Assembly: GCF_024295805.1 (NCBI RefSeq)
Contig: NZ_JANCLX010000027.1
Coordinates: 55,269 to 119,268 of the forward strand
Reading direction: 5' to 3'
DNA: 64,000 nt
Source of the DNA: Streptomyces cucumeris
GTDB taxonomy: Bacteria; Actinomycetota; Actinomycetes; Streptomycetales; Streptomycetaceae
The notes beneath the pieces are model-generated. The model was given only the letters and a program-made list of their open reading frames with translations, was not told where the DNA came from and made no database searches. A program made the position numbers and the translations under genes. This document shows positions 16,568 to 25,309 of this stretch, piece by piece; within the stretch, counting starts at the first letter, position 1; each line of letters opens with the position of its first letter.

Positions 16568-17707
16568 TCAGGGAGCGAGGACGGCGACGACCCGGTTGAC
16601 CATGTCCTCCTCCGCGTTCAGGGGAGTTGGAGTGTAGGACAGTACGAAACGGGTGCTCAGGTCGCGGGTGGCGAACATGCGCGTGCGGTATCCGTAGGTC
16701 TCCCCGGTCTTTCCCCAGAAGGTCGTGCCGCGCACGGTGGCCGCTTGCAGGCCCATGCTGTAGCGGGCCGGGCTGCCGTCCAGCATGCGTACCGTGGGCG
16801 GGGGCAGGGTGAAGACCTTCTTCCGCGCTCGAGGCGGCAGGAGTGCTCCGCTGAACAAGGCGTTCTGGAAGCGGAAGAGGTCCCTGGCGGTGGAGACGAG
16901 TTCACCTTCACCCCATGAGGAGGACTGGTCGTACCGTGTGATGTCGTGCAGGCTGCCGTCGGTCATGGTCAGATACCCGTGGACATGGGACCCGTGGATG
17001 CGGGAGTCGTCGCCCGGGATCAGGGTGCCGGTCAGATCCAGGGGGCGCACGATGCGCTCGGCGATCGCATCACCGTAGCGATGCCCGGTCAGCTTCTCCA
17101 CGAGCAGCGCGAGGAGCACGTAGTTGATGCCCCGGTACTCCTGCTTCGTGCCGGGGGCGAACTTCAGGGGTGCGTGGGTCACCGTGTCGACCAGGCGCTG
17201 CGGTGTCCAGTGATCGAAGCGGTGGCGCAGGACCGCCTCCGGTGTGCTGAGGTCCGGCACCTTCCGGTGGTCGGGCAGGCCACTGGTGTGGTTGAGCAGA
17301 TGGGACACCGCGATGCGGTCGAATCCGGAGGGCATGGCGAGCTCGGGAAGACAACGAGTGACCGGGGCGTCGAGATCCAACCGGCCTTCTGCCCAGAGCT
17401 GGAGAACGACCGTCGCCACCAGAGCCTTGGTCACACTGCCCGCCCTGAAGCGGTCGCCGGCGTGCACCGGTCGCTCGCTCACCACATCGGCGACGCCCGC
17501 GCTGCCGTACCAACGCCCTCCCGGCCATGCCACCAGCAGTTGTGAGGCGGTCGCCCGCGGATGGGAGAGATCGCTGATGGCGGCATGGAGGGCCCGCGGA
17601 TCGACGGCCGATGCGGCTGAGGCCGGAGCGCCGCTGCCTCCCGTGGCGAGAGCGAGAGCACCGATGGCGGAAGCGCCCGTGAAGGCGCGTCGGGAAAGAC
17701 ATGTCAT
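16568..17707 (-). CDS. exported serine hydrolase of the beta-lactamase / D-Ala-D-Ala carboxypeptidase fold
   Basis: 379 residues from ATG 17707. The N-terminus LSRRAFTGASAIGALALATGG is a twin-arginine signal (SRRAF), so export is probably by the Tat route. The active-site motif SVTK (S91, K94) is intact, and WGKTG near residue 340 matches the third motif. The second motif, normally Y-S/A-N, reads Y191-R-G, so the conserved Asn is missing. Such changes occur in esterase-like members. The start has no strong ribosome binding site. It is convergent with the arsR-type gene. Confidence 0.88.
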   Translation of the reverse strand: MTCLSRRAFTGASAIGALALATGGSGAPASAASAVDPRALHAAISDLSHPRATASQLLVAWPGGRWYGSAGVADVVSERPVHAGDRFRAGSVTKALVATVVLQLWAEGRLDLDAPVTRCLPELAMPSGFDRIAVSHLLNHTSGLPDHRKVPDLSTPEAVLRHRFDHWTPQRLVDTVTHAPLKFAPGTKQEYRGINYVLLALLVEKLTGHRYGDAIAERIVRPLDLTGTLIPGDDSRIHGSHVHGYLTMTDGSLHDITRYDQSSSWGEGELVSTARDLFRFQNALFSGALLPPRARKKVFTLPPPTVRMLDGSPARYSMGLQAATVRGTTFWGKTGETYGYRTRMFATRDLSTRFVLSYTPTPLNAEEDMVNRVVAVLAP

Positions 17708-17846
17708 GGTGATCGATGGTTGCGTTCGCCCCGCCCCGTGGCATCCGGGATGCCCCTGGGAGATCCCTGGCGTACCCCTGAGAGCGAGCGGGAGGGCCAC
17801 ACCATGTGGCCTGCCTTACCTGGCCTGTCTATCGTTCCTTCCTGGG

Positions 17847-18284
17847 TCATCCCGAGCCCTGGAGACCGGCCGGGTCGGGGGCGGGTGGCTGGAAGCAGGC
17901 GGTGACATCCTTTCCGCGAGGGCAGCGGTAGGTGTGCCAGTCATCGGCCAGGGCGTCGATCAGCAGAAGACCGCGGCCACCGAGAGACCCGTCGGTCGGC
18001 TGGCGCGGGTCGGGCAGCTGTGGTGAGGCATCGTGCACGGTCACGTGCAGGCACTTCTCGTCCCAGGTCAGGATCAGCTGCGCGGAGCTGCGGGCATGGA
18101 TGTGAGCGTTGGTGACGAGTTCGGACACGGTCAGCAGGATGGAGTCGGCGAGATCCGGTGCTCTCTCCAGCCAGCCGATCGTCGCCAGGTGCCTACGTGT
18201 CCAGTCCCTGGCGGTCTTCACCCCGCGGCTCACCGGCAGCGAGCGTGCCCACCCCACAGCCCGCAGCGAAGAATGCTCTGTCAC
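17847..18284 (-). CDS. ATP-binding protein of the RsbW/SpoIIAB-like family
   Basis: 145 residues from GTG 18284, chosen because AAGGAGG lies 5 nt upstream. The HATPase_c_2 fold shows the N box SILLTVSELVTNAHIHA and the G1 box VHDASPQLPDP, then GGRGLLLIDALADDW. Streptomyces carry many of these as anti-sigma-factor kinases or orphan regulators. No partner STAS gene is adjacent here. The partner and target sigma factor are unknown. Confidence 0.88.
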   Translation of the reverse strand: MTEHSSLRAVGWARSLPVSRGVKTARDWTRRHLATIGWLERAPDLADSILLTVSELVTNAHIHARSSAQLILTWDEKCLHVTVHDASPQLPDPRQPTDGSLGGRGLLLIDALADDWHTYRCPRGKDVTACFQPPAPDPAGLQGSG

Positions 18285-18675
18285 GGTTCCTCCTTGAGCC
18301 GGTCGGGCAGGTGTTTGTTGCGTCTGCCCACGGATCGGCAAACCCATCGGGTCCGGAGGCCACGAACTTCAGTCCGGATTTCCCGCGGAAGGTGAAAGCT
18401 CCGCCTGCCCCCGATGGGGATCACTCACCCGGTATGGACGACGGCTCAGGGGGCTTGTAGGGAGTCCCTTAGTTTCCCCGGTGCACCGTTTCGGCGGTCC
18501 GAGCGTGACATCAGGCCGACGCGCGGCGAAAAAACCGGCGTCCGCGCACGTCGGCCGGGACACGGAGGCGATCCGGAACGCCGTCACACGCATCTCGCAC
18601 CGTGATGCGGTGCCGCGATACTCGAAACGGAATCCGGGCATATCCGCTCGGGCCTGATCTGGGAGGGGCACCGAC
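18285..18675. other. divergent promoter region, 391 nt
   Basis: No gene is visible. GCCGACG (18515-18521) and CGTCGGC (18549-18555) form a perfect 7-bp inverted repeat with a 27-nt spacer containing an A6 run. It lies 120 nt before the ATPase start and may be an operator or a hairpin. GATACT near 18617 could be a -10 box. Confidence 0.4.
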
Positions 18676-20679
18676 GTGGCGTCCGTGGCGGAGAGACTGA
18701 GCAGAGCGCGGGAACGTGCCTTCATCGGCCGGGAGGAAGAACTCGGACGCTTCGGCGAGGCATTGGCCGGGGATCCGCAGGCGCCGTTCGCCTTCTACCT
18801 CTACGGTCCGGGTGGAATCGGGAAGTCCTCGCTGGTGCGGTGTCTGGCGGACGAGGCCCGCGCGGGGGGCCGGCTGCTCCTCGAATTGGACGGTCGTTTC
18901 CTCAGCCGGGACCCGGCCGATTTCGAGCGTGCGGCCGGCCCCTTCCTGGATGTCGCAGGCACGGTCCTGTTCGTGGACTCCTTCGAACACTGCCAGTGGC
19001 TGGAGAGCTGGCTGTGGCAGCGATTCCTGCCCCGCGCCGCTGACGACACCCTGGTGGTCCTGGCCGGCCGGCTGGCGCCGCAGCCGCAATGGACCGCTGA
19101 TCCGGCCTGGGCCGGGGTCCTGCACGTCCGTGAACTGGAGCCGTTCTCCGATGAGCAGGCCCGGAGCCTGCTGGCCGATGCGCGGATCCCGTCCGCGCTG
19201 CGGGAGCGGGTGCTCCGCTTCGCCGGGGGGAACCCGCTGGCGCTGTCCCTCGCGGCCGCCGCGGGAGCGACGGGCTGGAGCAACGAGGAGATATGGGCGC
19301 CCTCGGCCGATGTCCTGCGGACCCTGCTGGCGGGGCTCATCGGAGAGGTGCCGTCGGCGGCCCACCGCCGCGCCCTGGAGGTGGTGGCACAGGCGCATTC
19401 GACCTCCGAGGAACTGCTGGCCGCGGTTCTGCCCGAGGAGGACGCCCCTGCGCTGTTCACATGGCTGAGAGATCTGCCCTTCATCGAGTCCACGCCCCGC
19501 GGGCTCTATCCGCACGACGCCGCACGCGAGACCCTCGCCGCCGATCTGCGCTGGCGCGCGCCCAACGCCTTCACCACGATGCGCCAGCGGCTGGCCGAGG
19601 AGTATCTGCGTCTGTTGCGCGAAGCACCCGAAGAGCGGGTCTGGGTCGTCACCGACGAAATCTTCTACCTCTTCCGCGAGTTGGAGAGCCTGGCACGACT
19701 GCGTGTGTGGTCCGGCGAGAACGAGGTGCACGAACGTCCCCTGTGCCCGGATGACATCGATGTCGTGCTGCGCATGGCCGAGGAGACCGAGGGAGCCGAG
19801 TCAGCGGAGCTGGTGCGCTACTGGATCCAGCGCCAGGCCAAGGGGTTCAGCGTCTTCCGCTGCGTCGCCACGGGCCGCCCCGTGGCGTTCACGGCCCGCA
19901 TCGTCCTGCCCGCTCCGCCCGACCCCGAGGATCTGGCCACCGATCCCATCGTCGCGGCCGCTTGGGCGCACACGGAGGCCACCACGCCGGTGAGCCCCGG
20001 CGAACACATCGGCATGACCCGATTCTCCGTCTACCCCGTGCACTACCAGACCCCCTCGCGGGTCATCGACCTGAGCAACTCCCGGGCCCAGGCGGAAGCC
20101 GCCCGTGCCCGGGGCCGTGCGCACGGCTTCGTCGTCTACCGGGACGCCGAGGTCTGGGCCGAGCGTTTCAAGGGCATCATGCACGACACCGGTGCGCGAC
20201 CGCGGGTCGGTGCGCACACCTACGGGCTGTTCAGCAACGACTGGCGCCAGGTGCCCGTCGAAACCTGGCTGCGCCATCTCATCACCGCCACCGAAGTACC
20301 GGCCCCGTCCGGTCCGTCGGCCTTCTCGCGCCCGGTGTTCGACCAAGCCGTACGGGAAGCCCTCTCACACTGGCGTGACACGGGGGCCTTCGCCGCCTGT
20401 GCCCTGATGCGGGCCCGACTCGCGGCCGACCTGGGCGATCCCGCCGAAGAGCTGCGCGCCCTGCTGCGCCGGGCTGTCGACGACCTCGGGGCCGACCCGC
20501 GCGGTGTGCGCGCCCGCGAGGCCCTGACGGCGGGCTACTTCTCCGGAGCGCCCACCCAGGAAGCCGCCGCCCGGCGCCTGGGCCTGCCGTACGGCACCTA
20601 CCGGCGCCATGTACGCCAGGGCCTGGATCTGCTCTGCGCGGCACTGTGGCACCGGGAACTGCACGGCGTGCCCCGATAG
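18676..20679 (+). CDS. P-loop ATPase fused to a GNAT-like segment and a C-terminal HTH (STAND-type regulator)
   Basis: 667 residues from GTG 18676 (GGGAGGGG upstream). The N-terminal AAA/STAND module begins with the ERAFIGREEELGRF entry motif, then Walker A YGPGGIGKSS (43-52) and Walker B VLFVDSFE (D101). Residues about 360-520 look like a GNAT fold (ELVRYWIQRQAKGFSVFRC, then FSVYPVHYQ...RAHGFVVYRD). The last 60 residues hold TQEAAARRLGLPYGTYRRHVRQG, a sigma-4/LuxR-like HTH. It is codirectional with the exporter-SRPBCC-dioxygenase unit 124 nt downstream, and probably regulates it. The inducer is unknown. Confidence 0.8.
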   Translation: MASVAERLSRARERAFIGREEELGRFGEALAGDPQAPFAFYLYGPGGIGKSSLVRCLADEARAGGRLLLELDGRFLSRDPADFERAAGPFLDVAGTVLFVDSFEHCQWLESWLWQRFLPRAADDTLVVLAGRLAPQPQWTADPAWAGVLHVRELEPFSDEQARSLLADARIPSALRERVLRFAGGNPLALSLAAAAGATGWSNEEIWAPSADVLRTLLAGLIGEVPSAAHRRALEVVAQAHSTSEELLAAVLPEEDAPALFTWLRDLPFIESTPRGLYPHDAARETLAADLRWRAPNAFTTMRQRLAEEYLRLLREAPEERVWVVTDEIFYLFRELESLARLRVWSGENEVHERPLCPDDIDVVLRMAEETEGAESAELVRYWIQRQAKGFSVFRCVATGRPVAFTARIVLPAPPDPEDLATDPIVAAAWAHTEATTPVSPGEHIGMTRFSVYPVHYQTPSRVIDLSNSRAQAEAARARGRAHGFVVYRDAEVWAERFKGIMHDTGARPRVGAHTYGLFSNDWRQVPVETWLRHLITATEVPAPSGPSAFSRPVFDQAVREALSHWRDTGAFAACALMRARLAADLGDPAEELRALLRRAVDDLGADPRGVRAREALTAGYFSGAPTQEAAARRLGLPYGTYRRHVRQGLDLLCAALWHRELHGVPR

Positions 20680-20721
20680 GAGCGCGTTCCTCCTCGCGTG
20701 GGCCGGAGCGGACACTCGCGA

Positions 20722-20780
20722 GGACAGGTGCGGACAGGAGTGGACAGTCCTTGCGGCTGTCCGGTCTGGAAAGTGGACAG
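20722..20780. repeat. phased GGACAG repeat array upstream of the MFS gene
   Basis: GGACAG occurs at 20722, 20732 and 20742, exactly 10 bp apart, and again at 20775. An inverted copy CTGTCC lies at 20757, pairing with the 20742 copy as a 6-9-6 palindrome. A related GGACAC is at 20710. One-turn phasing suggests cooperative binding of a regulator on one DNA face, directly before the exporter start. Confidence 0.65.
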
Positions 20781-20803
20781 CGTCCGCCATGAGTCTGTGC
20801 GAC

Positions 20804-22297
20804 ATGAACGTTGCACACACGCAGACGGATCCGGCGGCAGCCCGGGCTCCCCGGCCGGGAGTCGCACTCGCGGCGCTGGCCGCGGCCCAGTTCACCGTCA
20901 TGCTCGCCACGTCGATCGTGAATGTGGCGTTGCCTCAGATCCGCTCCGGGGTGGGGCTGTCGGACGGCGGGACCACCTGGGTGGTCAACGCCTACGGTCT
21001 GGCGTTCGGGGCGCTGCTCCTGGCCGGCGGTCGGGCGGCCGATCTCCTCGGCCGCCGCCGGGTGCTGATCTGGGGCCTCGGGCTGTTCTCGGTGTCCTCG
21101 CTGACGGCGGGGCTGGCCGCCTCCCCGGGTCTGCTGATCGCGGCGCGTGCCGTTCAGGGCCTCGGTGCCGCGGCCATCGCCCCGGCCGCGCTGGCCCTGG
21201 CGATGGGCCTGGTCCCGACCGCATCCGGGCGGGGCAGGGCACTGGGGGTGTGGGGAGCGGTCTCCGGCGCGGGAGGGGCGGGCGGTGTCCTGCTGGGCGG
21301 CGTCCTGACCCAGGCGTGGGGCTGGCCCTGGATCTTCCACTCCGTGGCGCTCGGGGCGGCGTTGGTCCTGGCGGCCGTGGCCGCGCTCGCCCCACGGGAG
21401 CACGGAGGGGAAGCCAGAGGGGAGGCCGGACGGTTCGACCTGCTGGGCACCGTCACCGTCACCCTCGCGCTGACCTGCCTGGTCTGGGGACTGACCACCG
21501 CACGGGGCACCGGCTGGACGGACACCGGAGTGCTGAGCGCTCTCGTCGGCGCCGTCGCACTGTTCGCGGCCTTCGCCGTGATCGAGCTTCGCCGGCCCCA
21601 TGCGCTGCTGCCACCACGTCTGTTCACCACCGGCCGGGTCGCCGCGGGCAATCTGCTGATGGCACTGCTGGGCTCGGTGTGGATCGCGCTGTTCTTCTTC
21701 CTGCCGCTCTACCAGCAACAAGTCCTCGGATCAGGGCCCCTGGCGACCGGCGCGGGCCAACTCCCGCTCGCCGTGGCCAATATGTTCGGCGCGGCCGTGG
21801 CGCCCCGTCTCTCGCGGCGCATCGGCACCACCGTCACGGTGACCGCCGCACTGCTCACCGAGGCGGCGGGCCTGCTGTGGCTGTCCCGGATGAGCGCCGA
21901 CGGAAGCTACCTCGCGGACATCCCCGGCCCCAGCGTCCTGGTCGGCTTCGGTCTGAGCGTAGCGTTCGTCCAGCTCACCGCTCTCGCCGTCGACGATGTC
22001 CCGCCCCAGGACGCGGGGCTGGCCGGTGGGCTGGTGAACACCACCCGCCAGGTCGGAGGCGCCATCGGCCTCGCCGCCCTGGCGACCCTGGCGGGCTCCG
22101 TCACCGCGGACGCCGCGGCCCGTCAGCCGCACCTGGAGGCGCTCACCGCCGGCTACCGCGCCGCCTTCACGCTCTCGGCCGCGGTCCTGGCCGTCACCGC
22201 GCTCCTCGCGCTGGTCCTCACCCGCCGCACCGGCCCGCGAACCGAGACCACCGCCCCTCCCCCGACCTCCGAACCGCAGACCCCCCGAATCCCCTGA
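20804..22297 (+). CDS. MFS drug exporter of the DHA2 (14 TM) type
   Basis: About 497 residues. The start could be ATG 20789 or ATG 20804; neither has a ribosome binding site, and I use 20804. Motifs of the DHA2 family are present: VNVALPQI in helix 1, TTWVVNAYGLAFGALLLAGGR, then GRAADLLGRRRVLI in loop 2-3, and the motif C-like GVWGAVSGAGGAGGVLLGGVL. Fourteen helices fit the hydrophobic pattern. It is the first gene of an apparent operon with the SRPBCC and dioxygenase genes and lies behind the GGACAG array. Confidence 0.9.
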   Translation: MNVAHTQTDPAAARAPRPGVALAALAAAQFTVMLATSIVNVALPQIRSGVGLSDGGTTWVVNAYGLAFGALLLAGGRAADLLGRRRVLIWGLGLFSVSSLTAGLAASPGLLIAARAVQGLGAAAIAPAALALAMGLVPTASGRGRALGVWGAVSGAGGAGGVLLGGVLTQAWGWPWIFHSVALGAALVLAAVAALAPREHGGEARGEAGRFDLLGTVTVTLALTCLVWGLTTARGTGWTDTGVLSALVGAVALFAAFAVIELRRPHALLPPRLFTTGRVAAGNLLMALLGSVWIALFFFLPLYQQQVLGSGPLATGAGQLPLAVANMFGAAVAPRLSRRIGTTVTVTAALLTEAAGLLWLSRMSADGSYLADIPGPSVLVGFGLSVAFVQLTALAVDDVPPQDAGLAGGLVNTTRQVGGAIGLAALATLAGSVTADAAARQPHLEALTAGYRAAFTLSAAVLAVTALLALVLTRRTGPRTETTAPPPTSEPQTPRIP

Positions 22298-22367
22298 ACC
22301 GGTGGGACCGGCGGAGCGGACCCGCACCACCGACACCTTCACACCTATCGAGAAATGAGACACAGCC

Positions 22368-22808
22368 ATGACCACCATCGACGAGACCGCCCCCGTCATC
22401 GTCCGCCTGGACACCGTGATCGATGCCCCTCTCACGACGGTGTGGGAACTGCACACCGACATCGCGGCCTGGCCCACCTGGAACACGGATATCGACGAGG
22501 CCGAGCTCGATGGCCCGCTGGCCCCCGGCGCCTCCTTCAGCTGGCGGACCCACGGCCTCAGCATCACCTCCACCGTGTACGAACTGGTTCCCGGTGAGCG
22601 GATCGTGTGGGGCGGAGACGCCGACGGCATCGCCGGAATCCACGTGTGGACCTTCGAGCAGAACGGCGACCAGGTCACCGTCCGCACCGAGGAGTCCTGG
22701 AGCGGCGCACCGGTCGAGGCCGCGGTCGACCAGCTGGCGAAGGCTCTCCACGACTCCCTGGAGAGCTGGCTGGGACATCTCAAGGCCCGTGCCGAACAGT
22801 CAGCCTGA
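22368..22808 (+). CDS. SRPBCC-family (START/polyketide-cyclase-like) protein
   Basis: 146 residues from ATG 22368, 70 nt after the exporter. The pattern of the fold is evident: VIVRLDTVIDAPLTTVWELHTDIAAWPTWNTDIDEAEL, the beta strands FSWRTHGLSITSTVYELVPGERIVWGG, VWTFEQNGDQVTVRTEESW, and a long C-terminal helix. These proteins enclose hydrophobic small molecules. The position between an exporter and a carotenoid/stilbene-type dioxygenase suggests binding or conversion of the same hydrophobic compound; that link is inference. Confidence 0.87.
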   Translation: MTTIDETAPVIVRLDTVIDAPLTTVWELHTDIAAWPTWNTDIDEAELDGPLAPGASFSWRTHGLSITSTVYELVPGERIVWGGDADGIAGIHVWTFEQNGDQVTVRTEESWSGAPVEAAVDQLAKALHDSLESWLGHLKARAEQSA

Positions 22809-22844
22809 CAACTCCCCATCACACCACCGAGACGAGGTTCCGCC

Positions 22845-24206
22845 ATGACCGCTGAGAAGCCGTACCTGAACGGCCACTTCACCCCTGTCGCCGACGAGGT
22901 CACCGCCACCGGGCTGACCGTGGAGGGCACCCTTCCCCCGGAGCTGTCCGGCCGGCTGATCCGCAATGGCCACAACCCCAAGCCCGGCGTCACCCCGACG
23001 CACTGGTTCAAGGGCAGCGGCATGGTGCACGGGATCCGGCTGCGTGAGGGCCGGGCGGAGTGGTACCGCAACCGCTGGGTGCGCACGCCCGCCCTCGACG
23101 GCGCCCCCTACATGACCGAGCACGGGCCCGATCTGACCGCCAGCGCCGCCGGCACCCACGTCATCGAACACGCCGGACGCCTGCTCGCCCTCTGCGAGGC
23201 CAACGTCCCCTTCGAACTCACCCCGGAGCTGGAGACGGTCGGCGCCTACGACTTCCGCGGCAAGCTGCGCAGCGCGATGACCGCGCACCCCAAGGAAGAC
23301 CCGGCCACCGGGGAGCTGCACTTCTTCGGGTCCTCGCCCTTCCCGCCGTTCCTCACGTACTACGTCGCCGACGCCAAGGGCGAGATCGTGCACAGCGCCG
23401 AGGTCGAGGGAGCGACCGCTTCCCTCAAGCACGACTTCGCCCTGACCCGCCACCACGTGGTCTTCGTCGAGGGCAATGTCACCTTCGACCCGGCCGAGCA
23501 GTCCGGCATCCCCTACAGCTGGAGCGACCAGCAGCTCTCCCGCATCGGTGTCATGCCGCGCGGCGAGGACGGTGACCGCCACATCCGCTGGTTCTCCATC
23601 GAGCCGGGCAACATGCTGCACGTCGCCAACGCCTTCGAGGACGGCCAGGGCCGTATCGTCCTCGAAGGCCCCACCGTGGACCGCGAGGGATTCCAGCTGT
23701 CCTGGAACTGGTGGGTCGGCGCCCCCGGGCGCGGCACCGAGCCCGTCGCACGCTCCTACACCCGCCGCTGGGTGGTCGACATGGCCGCCGGTACCGTCGA
23801 CGAGCAGATCACCGACGACCTCGCGGTGGAGTTCCCGACCCTGAACGAGGACTATCTGGGCGCCGAGAACCGCTACCAGTACGCCATCTCCTTCCCCGAC
23901 GAGAAGGGCTTCGGCGGCTACGGCGTCGTCAAGTACGACCGCACCACCGGCGCCCGCCGTATTCACCAGGTCGGCGACGCCCGTATGCCCAGCGAAGCGG
24001 TGTTCGTGCCCGCGACCGGAGCCACCAACGAAGACGACGGCTACCTCCTGACCGTCATCTCCGACATCAAGCAGGACGCCTCGCAACTGCTGGTCCTCGA
24101 CGCCTCCGGTCTCGACCGGATCGCCACCGTCCACCTGCCGCAGCGGGTGAGCTCCGGACTCCACGGCTCCTGGATCCCCGACAGCAGCCTCGACCTCGCC
24201 GACTGA
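22845..24206 (+). CDS. carotenoid / stilbene cleavage-type dioxygenase (RPE65 family)
   Basis: 453 residues from ATG 22845. The four iron-binding histidines of the seven-bladed propeller fold are present: H148 (MTAHPKE), H196 (LKHDFAL), H259 (NMLHVANAFE) and H440 (GLHGSWIP). The N-terminal family signature appears as RNGHNPKPG and THWFKGSGMVHGIRLREG. The enzyme should use Fe(II) and O2 to cleave a C=C bond of an apocarotenoid, stilbene or related phenylpropanoid. No carotenoid-synthesis genes are near, which makes an external substrate plausible. It is the last gene of the unit and is followed by a strong terminator. Confidence 0.92.
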   Translation: MTAEKPYLNGHFTPVADEVTATGLTVEGTLPPELSGRLIRNGHNPKPGVTPTHWFKGSGMVHGIRLREGRAEWYRNRWVRTPALDGAPYMTEHGPDLTASAAGTHVIEHAGRLLALCEANVPFELTPELETVGAYDFRGKLRSAMTAHPKEDPATGELHFFGSSPFPPFLTYYVADAKGEIVHSAEVEGATASLKHDFALTRHHVVFVEGNVTFDPAEQSGIPYSWSDQQLSRIGVMPRGEDGDRHIRWFSIEPGNMLHVANAFEDGQGRIVLEGPTVDREGFQLSWNWWVGAPGRGTEPVARSYTRRWVVDMAAGTVDEQITDDLAVEFPTLNEDYLGAENRYQYAISFPDEKGFGGYGVVKYDRTTGARRIHQVGDARMPSEAVFVPATGATNEDDGYLLTVISDIKQDASQLLVLDASGLDRIATVHLPQRVSSGLHGSWIPDSSLDLAD

Positions 24207-24236
24207 CCCGGCCGGGCCGCTTCGGCGCTCAGGTGG

Positions 24237-24285
24237 GGTGGGGCGACGGCGATGACCTCCCCAGGTGCAACGCTGCCGCCCCGCC
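24237..24285 (+). terminator. long-stem terminator after the dioxygenase operon
   Basis: The arms 24237-24251 and 24271-24285 pair over 15 positions with a single mismatch and two wobble pairs; the loop is 19 nt. The rest of the 351-nt spacer to 24557 holds no recognisable gene. Confidence 0.75.
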
Positions 24286-24557
24286 CGGCTCTGACTACGC
24301 GCGAAGGCCCAGCTTTTCGTCTGGGGTGTTCCCTGGCCGTTGTTCCGGCATGATCTCACCGCTGTCGCTAGGCATTCCGCCAGTCCTCGGCGGCGGCCGC
24401 GGCTGCGGCCCGTCGGCGGAGCCGTTTCTGTGAGCCATCCGCAGCAATGCGGACCGCGCTCGCATGCGCCTGCCACCGGCTCACCCACCCCACGCTGAAC
24501 AATCGGACGGTCACGATTCAAGCGCTGGCCCGAGAGCGGCACCGAGGGGAACGAGCG

Positions 24558-25292
24558 ATGGACAGAGCTGGACGTCCGGACCGTAGAGCGCTGCTGGTCG
24601 CCGGACTGGCCGGCGGCACGGTCGCGCTTGCGGGGTGTTCCTCGACGAGGCCCGTCCCCTCGGGGAACAGCGCTTCACCGACGGCGCGACCGACGACGCC
24701 CGCCACGGCGTTCGCCAGACTGATGAAAGGCAATGAGCGCTGGGTCAGCGGAGACCTTCACCACCCCGACCGGGATCCGACCCGGCGTCAGTTCGTGGCC
24801 CAGAAGCAGGAGCCCTTCGGGGCGATCCTCGCGTGTATCGACTCCCGAGTCCCACCAGAACTGCTCTTCGACACCGGCCTCGGCGACCTGTACGTGATGC
24901 GCACGGGCGGTGAGGCCGTCGGACCGGTGGTCACGGGTTCGGTCGAGTACGGACCCCTGACGAGTGGCACCCCACTCATCGTGGTCCTCGGACACCAGCG
25001 CTGCGGCGCCATCAAGGCGGCGTACACCTCCCTGCGCGACGGCAAGCCGCTGCCCGGCAACCTGCAGGCAATCGTCAAAGCCCTGCAACCGGCGTACGAG
25101 TACGCGGTCCGCAAACGCGGCGCCGACCCGGTGGAGACCATGGCCCGCGCCCAGGTCAGGTTGACCGCGGCCGAACTGCGCTCCAATCAGGCCCTGGCCC
25201 CGCTGGTGAAAAAGCGCGCCCTTGCCGTGGTCGGCGCCTACTACTCGCTCGATACCGGCACGGTGGAAGTCCTGGCCGGAGCGCCCTCCTGA
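24558..25292 (+). CDS. lipoprotein beta-carbonic anhydrase
   Basis: 244 residues from ATG 24558 (GAGGGGAA upstream). The signal DRRALLVAGLAGGTVALAGC has a lipobox LAGC (C27) and a twin Arg. The enzyme domain shows the zinc ligands C93-x-D95-x-R97 (ACIDSRVPP), H146 and C149 (GHQRCGA). It should interconvert CO2 and bicarbonate at the outer face of the membrane. The APC permease starts 17 nt downstream, so the two are an operon. An exported anhydrase beside an amino-acid-type permease is uncommon and suggests coupling of external pH or bicarbonate to transport. Confidence 0.92.
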   Translation: MDRAGRPDRRALLVAGLAGGTVALAGCSSTRPVPSGNSASPTARPTTPATAFARLMKGNERWVSGDLHHPDRDPTRRQFVAQKQEPFGAILACIDSRVPPELLFDTGLGDLYVMRTGGEAVGPVVTGSVEYGPLTSGTPLIVVLGHQRCGAIKAAYTSLRDGKPLPGNLQAIVKALQPAYEYAVRKRGADPVETMARAQVRLTAAELRSNQALAPLVKKRALAVVGAYYSLDTGTVEVLAGAPS

Positions 25293-25309
25293 ACGGTCGG
25301 GAGGGAGAT

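Noticed and set aside
22800..24542. 580-codon open frame on the minus strand over the dioxygenase
   Set aside because: The plus strand holds four iron-binding histidines and a normal start; the minus frame is a shadow.
24558..25292. Longer start of the carbonic anhydrase at 24447
   Set aside because: The lipoprotein signal begins at the 24558 ATG with a good ribosome binding site; the upstream extension is unstructured and would bury the signal.
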